In this document: positions 12,056 through 18,594 of the stretch, piece after piece
Layout: every line of letters begins with the position of its first letter
Position numbering within the stretch: position 1 is the stretch's first letter
Assembly (NCBI GenBank): GCA_964384785.1
Contig: CAYLLH010000090.1
Span: 1 to 18,594 of the forward strand
Direction: 5' to 3'
Origin: JAZKSG01 sp964384785
Lineage (GTDB): Archaea > Thermoplasmatota > E2 > DHVEG-1
DNA length: 18,594 bases
Translations under genes and position numbers: made by a program
Notes under the pieces: model-generated
The model's input: the letters and a program-made list of their open reading frames with translations, nothing else
The model's database searches: none
Told to the model about the DNA's origin: nothing

Positions 12056-13972
12056 TTAAATATCCAGGTTTTCAACCTCTTTTGCATGGTTTTCAATAAA
12101 TTCTCTGCGGGGTTCCACTTTATCACCCATAAGCATTGTGAATAGTTCATCTGCTTCAACTGCATCTTCAACTGTGACTTGTGCTGTTAGTCTATTCTCT
12201 GGATCCATTGTTGTCTCCCAAAGCTGCTTCGGATTCATCTCACCAAGACCTTTGTATCTCTGAAGACTGATTCCTCTTTCACCCATCTCTCCAATTACTT
12301 TTGTTTTTTCTCTTTCCGTATAGGCATATTCAACTTTCTTACCTCTACTTATTTTGTAAAGAGGGGGTTGAGCGATATACAAATATCCTTCTTCAACTAA
12401 TGCTCTCATATATCTAAAAAAGAATGTTAGTAGAAGAATTCTGATGTGTTCACCATCTACATCTGCATCAGTCATAATGATGATTTTGTGATATCGGGCT
12501 TTTTCAAGTTCAAATTCTTCACCGATACCTGTGCCTATTGCAGTGATAAGAGCAAGAATTTCATTGTTTTTTAGGATTTTATCCATACGCGCTTTTTCAA
12601 CATTAAGTATCTTACCACGCAGTGGTAGTATCGCCTGAAATTCTCTGTTTCTACCTTGTTTGCTAGACCCTCCAGCTGAATCACCCTCCACAATATATAA
12701 TTCTGTTTTGCTTGGGTCTCTTGAGCTACAATCAGCAAGTTTCCCTGGGAGTGCAGTTGATTCAAGAAGTCCTTTTCTTCTCGTAAGTTCCCTTGCTTTT
12801 CGTGCAGCCATCCTAGCTTTGCTGGCATTTATACATTTTTGTAATATTGTTTTAGCAACAGTTGGTGTTTCTTCAAAATATTCACTTAGTTTTTGGTTGG
12901 TAAGACTTTCTACAATACCTCTTACTTCTGAGTTACCAAGCTTGGTTTTGGTTTGTCCCTCAAACTGAGGACTTCGAACTTTACAGGAAACAACTGCTGT
13001 TATTCCTTCACGACAATCCTCGCCGCTTAAACTAAAATCTTTACTTTCAAATAAATCATTTTCTTTACCATATTTGTTCATCACACGAGTCAAAGCTGCT
13101 CTAAAACCAGAAAGATGAGTACCACCCTCATGGGTGTTAATGTTGTTTGCAAATGTGTGTATGTTTTCTGTATAACCATCAGTATATTGTATAGCTATTT
13201 CAACTTCTGCGTTTTCTTCCTCTGATGATAAAAATATAGGATCGGGATGTAAAGGATCTTTATTACGATTAATAAATTGAACAAATTCTTTGACTCCGCC
13301 ATCATACTTGTAGCTATCAGTTCTACCAGTAGCTTCTTCAACAAGATTGATTTTCAGACCAGCATTTAGAAAAGCAAGTTCTCTTAATCGCTTTGAAATA
13401 GTTTCATATTTATAATCAATGGTTTCAAAAATCTCAGGATCAGGTTTAAAAATAATACTTGTACCATCATGATCGGATTTCCCAATTTCTTTAAGAGGAG
13501 CTACAGTGTTACCATGATCATATTCTTGATAGTATTCTTTGCCGTCACGACGAACCTTTACTTTTAACCATTCACTTAGACCATTAACACAAGACACACC
13601 AACTCCATGAAGACCTCCAGAAACCTTATATGCTTGAGTATCAAACTTACCACCAGCATGCAATGTAGTCATAATAAGCTCCACACCAGGTTTATTATAC
13701 TTCTTATGAATCTTAACAGGGATACCACGACCATCATCTTCAACAGTCACAGAACCATCCTTATTCAAACTAACATCAATCTTGGATGCATAACCGGCTA
13801 GAGCCTCATCAATACTATTATCAACTACTTCATAAACAAGATGATGAAGTCCTCGCTCGTCAGTACTACCAATGTACATAGCAGGATTTTGTTTAACAGC
13901 TGCAAGACCCTCTAAAACCTGAATAGAGTCAGTGTCATATGCACTATCTTCCATGTTTTTTTCTTCACTCAT
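12056..13972 (-). CDS. gyrB: DNA gyrase subunit B
   Basis: A 638-residue GyrB of the short type (no E. coli-like insert), with every expected domain. The GHKL ATPase has EVVDNSIDEALAG (48-60, catalytic E48), EDDGRGIPV (78-86) and GGLHGVGVSCVNGL (119-132). The transducer lysine region has QTKTKLG (340-346). The TOPRIM domain has YIVEGDSAGGSSKQGRNREF (426-445, E429) and TDADVDGEHIR (501-511, D502, D504, D506). The C-terminal tail domain has QRYKGLGEMNPKQLW (571-585). With GyrA it forms the A2B2 enzyme that introduces negative supercoils using ATP. I start at the ATG 13970-13972; a TTG two codons upstream is less likely. It leads the gyrBA operon. The nearest good TATA box (14094-14105) would give a leader of about 100 bases, longer than at other genes here. 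Confidence 0.96.
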   Translation of the reverse strand: MSEEKNMEDSAYDTDSIQVLEGLAAVKQNPAMYIGSTDERGLHHLVYEVVDNSIDEALAGYASKIDVSLNKDGSVTVEDDGRGIPVKIHKKYNKPGVELIMTTLHAGGKFDTQAYKVSGGLHGVGVSCVNGLSEWLKVKVRRDGKEYYQEYDHGNTVAPLKEIGKSDHDGTSIIFKPDPEIFETIDYKYETISKRLRELAFLNAGLKINLVEEATGRTDSYKYDGGVKEFVQFINRNKDPLHPDPIFLSSEEENAEVEIAIQYTDGYTENIHTFANNINTHEGGTHLSGFRAALTRVMNKYGKENDLFESKDFSLSGEDCREGITAVVSCKVRSPQFEGQTKTKLGNSEVRGIVESLTNQKLSEYFEETPTVAKTILQKCINASKARMAARKARELTRRKGLLESTALPGKLADCSSRDPSKTELYIVEGDSAGGSSKQGRNREFQAILPLRGKILNVEKARMDKILKNNEILALITAIGTGIGEEFELEKARYHKIIIMTDADVDGEHIRILLLTFFFRYMRALVEEGYLYIAQPPLYKISRGKKVEYAYTEREKTKVIGEMGERGISLQRYKGLGEMNPKQLWETTMDPENRLTAQVTVEDAVEADELFTMLMGDKVEPRREFIENHAKEVENLDI

Positions 13973-14093
13973 AACCAATTCACTTCTTTACAAAATTTAC
14001 ACTAAATCATCAAACTTTTTTCATCCCATCGCCAAGGGGGCATTTCAACGTTTTTTCATATGGAGTAAAGGCTAATAAATGTTGCTATAATTA

Positions 14094-14105
14094 TTTATAT
14101 ATAAA
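14094..14105. promoter_or_regulatory. Palindromic TATA box shared by gyrB (-) and the Vps62-like gene (+)
   Basis: TTTATATATAAA is a perfect 12-base palindrome in the 234-base divergent gap. Read on the plus strand it would start transcription near 14125, about 80 bases before the ATG at 14207. Read on the minus strand it would start near 14075, about 100 bases before gyrB. It is the best TATA match in the gap. The gyrB-side leader contains a GC-rich patch (about 14023-14042). The remainder of the gap is AT-rich and shows no coding sequence. Confidence 0.45.
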
Positions 14106-14206
14106 AAAAGAATTTTTTACCATTATTTTTATCAATATTTATTAACAAACATTAAAAAACAAAAGATGTTACACTTCTTAAAAAAAAATGGTGAGGCAAA
14201 GAAAAC

Positions 14207-16192
14207 ATGAAATTTTTATCAAAAAAAACTCTAATCATCGGATTGTTTTTCTCATTAACATTGTTTTTAGCTGTAAATACAGTTTCTGCAGATCCTACAG
14301 CAGATAAATATGCACCAATTTTTTATTTTGAAGGTGAAGAAACATGTTACCCTGTTGATGCATCTTATCATTTTGATAATTCTGAATTGAAACGAGTAAC
14401 CGAGAATGGAGCAGAGATAGTTATGGAGGGAAATTACTCGGTTAATACTTCTACAGATCTATTTTATGATAACACTCATGGAACAATAGGTAATGATGGA
14501 GTAATAAAGCATTATCAAAGTGTTGAAAAAACATATGGTTACACTGTATACTACCGAGTTAAAAATGAAGATGGAAACCAGATTATACAGTATTGGATGT
14601 TTTATGCTTTTAACAAAGGTGAGCTTAATCAGCATGAAGGCGACTGGGAGATGGTACAAGTCGTTGTGCCCAACAGTGGTTCTAAATGGGTGGGTTATAG
14701 TCAGCATCATAGTGGACAACGAGCAAACTGGGATATGGTAGAAAAAGATGGAGATCACATCAAAGTATATGTTGCTCGTGGTTCACATGCAAACTATCTA
14801 CGATCTTTTTCTGGTAAACTAGGCGTTTCAGCAGATATAGTGGGCGATAACGGAAAAATATTAGAACCGAACGACTACCAGTTGAAACCTCTTGATGAAC
14901 AGGATTGGATTGATTTTGAAGGTAGATGGGGTGAAGTTGGAGAAGACTCAGAGGATGCAATATCTGGTATGTTTTTAGGCAAAATTGGTCCTCAGGGTCC
15001 AAAATTCCGAGAGGACGGTCAGATGTATGATAGTCCCTCTTCATGGGGTCAAAGCCTTTCAGAGGTAAGCTCTATGTTTCTCATGTTTGAATGGCTTGTT
15101 TATAATTTTGTAACAATATTCCTTCTAATGACAGGGCTTATTCTTCTAGTGACTTTGTTTTTCATTTATCGACGACATAAAAGATATGGTCTTGGACCAA
15201 GAATTTGTTCAATATTTTACATTGATGGTTTAAATTTGAAAAGCATTGGAAATATTCTATGTATAATAGCAATTATTGTAGCAGTTGTTGGATTGTTTCT
15301 TCAATGGTATGGTGTATCCTATGAGTTTTACTCGGAAAATAAGGATACCGGTCTTAGCTCTTTGGAAACAATGGGGATGCAGGAGTTATTGACCATAGAT
15401 GGACTTAATGGCCTGCAGGTTACAATACCTGGGGAAAGTGGACCTATGCCTATGATGTCGTTAGTACTTCCTTTTTCTTTATTTCTTGGTATAGGTTTAG
15501 CGTTTTTATTTTTAAAAGCAGTAGGTATCAGCCGTAGCAGAAAACTTGGTGGAAAATATATTTTTAGAGGAGTAAGAATAATGATACCTGTGATATTGAT
15601 TATTATTGCAATAATTTCACTTGGAGCTCTTATTCCAGAAAGTGTTGCAGATGATCAAAACACTGAAAACTATGGAACTGATATAATCCAATCAATAACC
15701 AGTTCACCGTTTGGCGGCTCTGAAAAAATAGATATATCTCAAGAAAACTTCACAGGTTATTTTTCACTTACCTGGGGTTTAAGAAAAGGAGGTCTTATGC
15801 TTTTATTATCAGGTTTTATTTTTATTGCCGCTGGTATCTGCATGTATATTTCTAACACTGTCTTTTTTGAACCAAAAAGTCCATATGAAAGAAAATTGAA
15901 GAAAGATAAAAAAACACCTCCTCCACCTCCTCAAAACAATGCTCCGATGCCACCATCTCCACAACAAAATCAGTCTCAGCAAACGCCACCTCCTCCGCCT
16001 CCACCAGAAAACCAACCACCTCAGCCAACAAACCAGCAAAACATGCCTCCCCCTCCTCCGCCACCTTTAGAAGAACAAAAACAGGAAACTAAAACTGATG
16101 ATGAACCAGGTTTCTGTACAAACTGTGGAACTAAACTAGAAAAAGATTCAATTTTTTGTCCTGAATGCGGAAAAAAGATTAAAGAAGACTAA
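14207..16192 (+). CDS. Membrane protein: Vps62/DUF946-like outer domain, five TM helices, polyproline linker, zinc ribbon
   Basis: A 661-residue protein. The signal peptide (7-28) is likely cut after A28, before DP. The outer domain contains 'QYWMFYAFNKGELNQHEGDWEMV' (128-150) and VYVARGSHANYL (187-198), which resemble the Vps62/DUF946 family (W-x-x-Y..., H-x-G-D-W-E, V-A-x-G-S-H-A). Hydrophobic helices lie at about 299-320, 347-367, 416-436, 459-477 and 528-548, with basic cytosolic loops (RRHKR, SRSRK, ERKLKKDKK) that agree with the positive-inside rule and put the C-terminus in the cytosol. The tail has three proline runs (571-620) and ends in a zinc ribbon, CTNC...CPEC (C637, C640, C651, C654). 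GGTGAGG (14190-14196) is the ribosome binding site. The family function is not established; the GDWE and SHA pattern could be a catalytic or carbohydrate-binding site. Adjacent genes give no clear hint. Confidence 0.78.
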   Translation: MKFLSKKTLIIGLFFSLTLFLAVNTVSADPTADKYAPIFYFEGEETCYPVDASYHFDNSELKRVTENGAEIVMEGNYSVNTSTDLFYDNTHGTIGNDGVIKHYQSVEKTYGYTVYYRVKNEDGNQIIQYWMFYAFNKGELNQHEGDWEMVQVVVPNSGSKWVGYSQHHSGQRANWDMVEKDGDHIKVYVARGSHANYLRSFSGKLGVSADIVGDNGKILEPNDYQLKPLDEQDWIDFEGRWGEVGEDSEDAISGMFLGKIGPQGPKFREDGQMYDSPSSWGQSLSEVSSMFLMFEWLVYNFVTIFLLMTGLILLVTLFFIYRRHKRYGLGPRICSIFYIDGLNLKSIGNILCIIAIIVAVVGLFLQWYGVSYEFYSENKDTGLSSLETMGMQELLTIDGLNGLQVTIPGESGPMPMMSLVLPFSLFLGIGLAFLFLKAVGISRSRKLGGKYIFRGVRIMIPVILIIIAIISLGALIPESVADDQNTENYGTDIIQSITSSPFGGSEKIDISQENFTGYFSLTWGLRKGGLMLLLSGFIFIAAGICMYISNTVFFEPKSPYERKLKKDKKTPPPPPQNNAPMPPSPQQNQSQQTPPPPPPPENQPPQPTNQQNMPPPPPPPLEEQKQETKTDDEPGFCTNCGTKLEKDSIFCPECGKKIKED

Positions 16193-16200
16193 ATCTCATC

Positions 16201-16219
16201 TTTTTTTTAATTTTTTTTT
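16201..16219 (+). terminator. T-run terminator after the Vps62-like gene
   Basis: T8 (16201-16208), AA, T9 (16211-16219) start nine bases after the stop codon. A typical archaeal U-run terminator that separates this gene from the endonuclease Q gene. Confidence 0.5.
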
Positions 16220-16293
16220 GAAAAAAACTAATAAACCATTCAGATGTTTAAGATGAAAATAGAATCAAAATTTTTCGGGGTTTTTTGATTTTT

Positions 16294-17523
16294 ATGATAA
16301 TAAATGCAGATCTTCATATTCATTCTCGTTTCGCAGGTGCCACAAGCGACCGTATGACTATTGAGAATCTCTCTAAGTCTGCTCCAGGTAAAGGACTAGA
16401 TGTTATGGGTACGGGTGATTGTCTTCATCCTGGTTGGATTAAGGAAATAAAAAACTGTGACCTTGTTGATGAGGGTACTTATGAGTTGAATGGTACTCGT
16501 TTTGTTTTAACTACTGAGGTTGAAGCAATTAAACGCGTTCATCATCTTTTGTTTTTTCCAAGTATATCAACTGTTGAAGATTTCAAAGAAAGAGTTCAAA
16601 ATCGTTCTAAAAACCTTGAAAAAGATGGTCGAGCTAATATCAAAATAGATGGTGAAGAGTTAGCAGATATAGCAAAAGATTTAGGTGCTCTTATTGGACC
16701 TGCTCATGCTTTTACTCCTTGGACAGCAATGTATGCAGCATATGATTCACTAAAAGATTGTTATGGGATTAATGCAGATTATGTTAGCTTTGTAGAACTT
16801 GGACTTAGCGCTGATAGCTTTTTTGCTGATAAAATAAAAGAACTACACAGACTGACTTTTTTAACAAATAGTGATTGCCACAGCCCTCATCCAGTTAGAA
16901 TTGGCAGAGAGTTTAATCGTTTCCAAGTTAATGATGCAACTTTTGATGAAATTAAAAAAGCAATTCTTCGAACAGGTGGAAATAAACCCGTATTGAATGT
17001 CGGTCTTCCACCACAGGAAGGAAAATATCATGAAACCGCTTGTAGAAGTTGCTATACTCATTATACTCTTGAGGATGCATTACGACGCAAATGGAGATGT
17101 AGTTGTGGTAAACAAATCAAAAAAGGAGTAAAAGACAGAATAAATGAAAAAGCAGATTTTAAAAAACCCAGGCATCCGGATCATCGCCCAGAATATATAC
17201 ATCTTATACCATTGCCTGAAATTATAACCAAGGCAGTAGGTCAAAGAAACCCTTTTACAAAAACTGTAACCCGTCATTGGAATGATCTAATCAATTGTTG
17301 CACAAGCGAAATCAATGTACTTCTAGAATCCGATATAAACAAAATATCAACGGTTGCTCCACCAGTTGTAACCAAAGCTATTCAGGCTTTCAGAGAACAC
17401 AAGGTAAAAATAATTCCGGGTGGAGGAGGAGAATACGGAAAAATTATTTTACCAGAGAGAGATCAAATAATTGAAACTCCTTTAACTCCTAAAAACACTC
17501 AGTCAAGTCTTGAAGAATACTAA
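16294..17523 (+). CDS. Endonuclease Q (PHP-domain DNA-repair nuclease) with a C-terminal PIP-like motif
   Basis: A 409-residue PHP-domain protein that matches EndoQ along its length. Metal-site motifs are ADLHIHSRF (5-13; H8, H10), GTGDCLHPGW (39-48), LTTEVEAI (72-79), VHHLLFFPS (82-90), GPAHAFTPW (135-143), SDCHSPHP (193-200) and GREFNRF (204-210). A zinc-ribbon segment has C250, C253, C269 and C271. A late PGGGGEYG loop is at 375-382. EndoQ nicks DNA 5' to deaminated bases (hypoxanthine, uracil, xanthine) and abasic sites and starts an archaeal repair pathway. The extreme C-terminus, TQSSLEEY, fits the Q-x-x-L-x-x-aromatic PCNA-binding box. I start at the ATG 16294; an upstream in-frame TTG (16285) with GGGG 4 bases before it is possible. 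The GAF-domain gene follows 26 bases later, probably in the same transcript. Confidence 0.9.
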   Translation: MIINADLHIHSRFAGATSDRMTIENLSKSAPGKGLDVMGTGDCLHPGWIKEIKNCDLVDEGTYELNGTRFVLTTEVEAIKRVHHLLFFPSISTVEDFKERVQNRSKNLEKDGRANIKIDGEELADIAKDLGALIGPAHAFTPWTAMYAAYDSLKDCYGINADYVSFVELGLSADSFFADKIKELHRLTFLTNSDCHSPHPVRIGREFNRFQVNDATFDEIKKAILRTGGNKPVLNVGLPPQEGKYHETACRSCYTHYTLEDALRRKWRCSCGKQIKKGVKDRINEKADFKKPRHPDHRPEYIHLIPLPEIITKAVGQRNPFTKTVTRHWNDLINCCTSEINVLLESDINKISTVAPPVVTKAIQAFREHKVKIIPGGGGEYGKIILPERDQIIETPLTPKNTQSSLEEY

Positions 17524-17549
17524 AAAAAAATATTTTGAGGTTTTTTTAG

Positions 17550-17999
17550 ATGGAATACGAAAAGATACTGAAAAAAATTGATAAGATAATACAAAAAAAC
17601 AAGGACTCCAAGTATATTCTTGAAGAAATTGTTAAAATTTTATATCAAAAAATAAATCATTATAACTGGGTTGGAATTTATATTGTAGAAAAGGATGATT
17701 TAATTCTTGGACCCTGGAGAGGAGAACAAGCAACAGAACATACAAAAATCCCTGTAGGTAAAGGAGTCTGTGGTAGTGCTGCGGCTACTGGAAAAACAGA
17801 GATTGTTCCAAATGTAAAAGAAGATAATCGTTACCTGGAGTGTTTTATAGGTACAAAATCAGAAATTGTGGTACCAATAAAAAAAGATGGAAGAATACTT
17901 GCAGAGATTGATATAGATTCTAATGCAGAAGATGCTTTTACCAAAAAGGATAAAATATTTTTAGAAAAAATTGCAGAAAAAACAAAAAATTGTTTTTGA
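17550..17999 (+). CDS. GAF-domain protein related to free-methionine-(R)-sulfoxide reductase (fRMsr)
   Basis: A 149-residue single GAF domain with the fRMsr landmarks NWVGIYIV (39-46), LILGPWRGEQA (51-61), IPVGKGVCGSAAATGKTEIV (67-86), SEIVVPI (104-110) and EIDIDS (119-124). fRMsr uses three cysteines (C84, C94 and catalytic C118 in E. coli) to reduce free Met-R-sulfoxide. Here the last two are kept (C74, C98), but the first position is histidine (H64). The active site could still work with a C74-C98 disulfide or another reductant, or the protein may be a GAF sensor. The start is supported by GAGG (17537-17540). It directly follows the EndoQ gene, and a shared stress or DNA- and protein-damage theme is possible but inferred. 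It ends 5 bases before a convergent gene. Confidence 0.78.
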   Translation: MEYEKILKKIDKIIQKNKDSKYILEEIVKILYQKINHYNWVGIYIVEKDDLILGPWRGEQATEHTKIPVGKGVCGSAAATGKTEIVPNVKEDNRYLECFIGTKSEIVVPIKKDGRILAEIDIDSNAEDAFTKKDKIFLEKIAEKTKNCF

Positions 18000-18004
18000 A
18001 TATT

Positions 18005-18418
18005 TTAATCAGGTACAAATAATGCCAAAACGCCCATTATTGCAAAAACACCAGCTGCACCTATCATAAACATACCAACTGGTAAAAGCGGTAAGACTAT
18101 GCAACCAACTAATAAAACAAATGCTCCACCTATCGCAGTTAATACTGCTAATTTCATATATTCTAGAAATAATTTTAAGCCTAAAGTTTGAGGATCATTA
18201 TCTGAATTTTTTTCAAAGATTTCTATAATCTTTTGAAAATTTCCATTATTCTTAATTTCATCAATTCTGTTTACCAAAATTCTCTGTGGTTTTTCTTTTT
18301 CTTCTCTGTTTAGATTATTTTTTGTTTTAACAAGCAATGGTGATGCTGTTTCTATTAATCCGACTGAAAAAATTAAAAAAACACTTGCAATTGCAAATAC
18401 AATTATACTTTTTTTCAT
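18005..18418 (-). CDS. Small secreted/membrane protein of unknown function
   Basis: I recognise no family for this 137-residue protein. The N-terminus MKKSIIVFAIASVFLIFSVG is a signal peptide or anchor (hydrophobic 4-22). A charged, Lys/Asn/Glu-rich segment follows (about 30-78), then two closely spaced membrane helices (about 88-112 and 114-134) with a Gly-rich, Cys-containing core (IGGAFVLLVGCIVLPLLPVG) and a short acidic end (VPD). The layout, signal peptide then charged outer segment then C-terminal helices, resembles the pair at 3704-4553, although I see no shared motif. A GGGG element about 10 bases before the ATG and a TATA box near 18461-18469 support the start. Transcribed alone and convergent with the GAF gene. 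Confidence 0.58.
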   Translation of the reverse strand: MKKSIIVFAIASVFLIFSVGLIETASPLLVKTKNNLNREEKEKPQRILVNRIDEIKNNGNFQKIIEIFEKNSDNDPQTLGLKLFLEYMKLAVLTAIGGAFVLLVGCIVLPLLPVGMFMIGAAGVFAIMGVLALFVPD

Positions 18419-18460
18419 CTCTTTTAACCCCTATTTAGTTGATCGTTAATTATTTAATCA

Positions 18461-18469
18461 GTATATAAA
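18461..18469 (-). promoter_or_regulatory. TATA box for the small membrane-protein gene
   Basis: TTTATATAC on the minus strand lies about 43-51 bases before the ATG at 18418, which predicts a transcript start near 18440 and a leader of about 20 bases that includes AGGGG. The rest of 18419-18594 is AT-rich. I see no gene in it on either strand. Confidence 0.45.
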
Positions 18470-18594
18470 TATTTTTATACATATAATTTTTAAAAATATT
18501 TAGCCTGTTGAAAAATTATAGTTTTAATCTACTTTTAAGATTTGATTTTTTAAAATGGAAAGTAGTTTTTTCTAAGTTTATATGAAATAACAGC

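Noticed and set aside
15809..16064. Minus-strand Trp/Arg- or Glu-rich frames opposite the polyproline tail
   Set aside because: Low-complexity products of the complement of CCN-rich codons (TGG, GGA and similar), with no start signals.
15915..16070. Short CCTCCA/CCTCCG-type repeats
   Set aside because: These encode proline runs in the linker before the zinc ribbon. They are irregular, have no spacers, and are neither a CRISPR array nor a tandem-repeat locus.
1..18594. CRISPR arrays, insertion sequences, prophage genes or defence islands
   Set aside because: I found no regularly spaced repeats, transposase, integrase or restriction/defence genes. Apart from the intein, the content is housekeeping and lineage-specific membrane genes.

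Overview
The window looks like a stretch of chromosome from a gyrase-bearing, AT-rich euryarchaeon. Archaeal markers are an archaease, an MJ0570/Dph6-type ATP pyrophosphatase, an endonuclease Q homologue with a PCNA-binding-like tail, NikR, TATA-type promoters 20-30 bases before several starts, T-run terminators and 'GGTGAT'-like ribosome binding sites. The Thermoplasmatota (uncultured marine or sediment lineages) are my best guess. That placement is inferred from gene content and has not been tested.

Layout. 1-1858: the end of a PqqD-like gene (+), convergent with a diphthine-ammonia-ligase-like gene (-), then archaease and a DUF454 membrane protein (+). 1859-2122: an intergenic stretch with an 11-bp perfect inverted repeat enclosing a second hairpin and followed by a T-run, a candidate structured RNA. 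2123-3560: a compact GH13 alpha-amylase-family enzyme without a C-terminal beta domain, then a small DUF1858 CxxC protein. 3561-4553: a strong TATA box and two related small secreted or membrane proteins that share an identical ribosome-binding leader. 4587-8140: a metal-homeostasis locus, with nikR (-) divergent from a TroA/ZnuA-like binding protein, an FmdE-domain protein, an ABC ATPase and an ABC-3 permease. 8150-13972: a gyrB-gyrA operon (-) with a 465-residue LAGLIDADG intein inside gyrA. 14207-16192: a large membrane protein with a Vps62/DUF946-like outer domain, five membrane helices, a polyproline linker and a cytosolic zinc ribbon. 16294-17999: endonuclease Q and a GAF/fRMsr-like protein. 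18005-18418: a small secreted or membrane protein (-). The last ~175 bases hold only its promoter.

How the genes work together. The strongest functional unit is the metal locus. A nickel-responsive regulator with all four Ni ligands sits opposite a transporter of the 'zinc/manganese' class whose binding protein has lost two of the usual metal ligands, and an FmdE protein is translationally coupled to the ATPase. I infer that this is a nickel (or cobalt) uptake system rather than a zinc system. The gyrase operon is complete and should be functional after protein splicing. The intein sits beside the KYHPHGD motif rather than at the active-site tyrosine where mycobacterial GyrA inteins sit.

All assignments rest on motif recognition by eye. 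No database search was possible.
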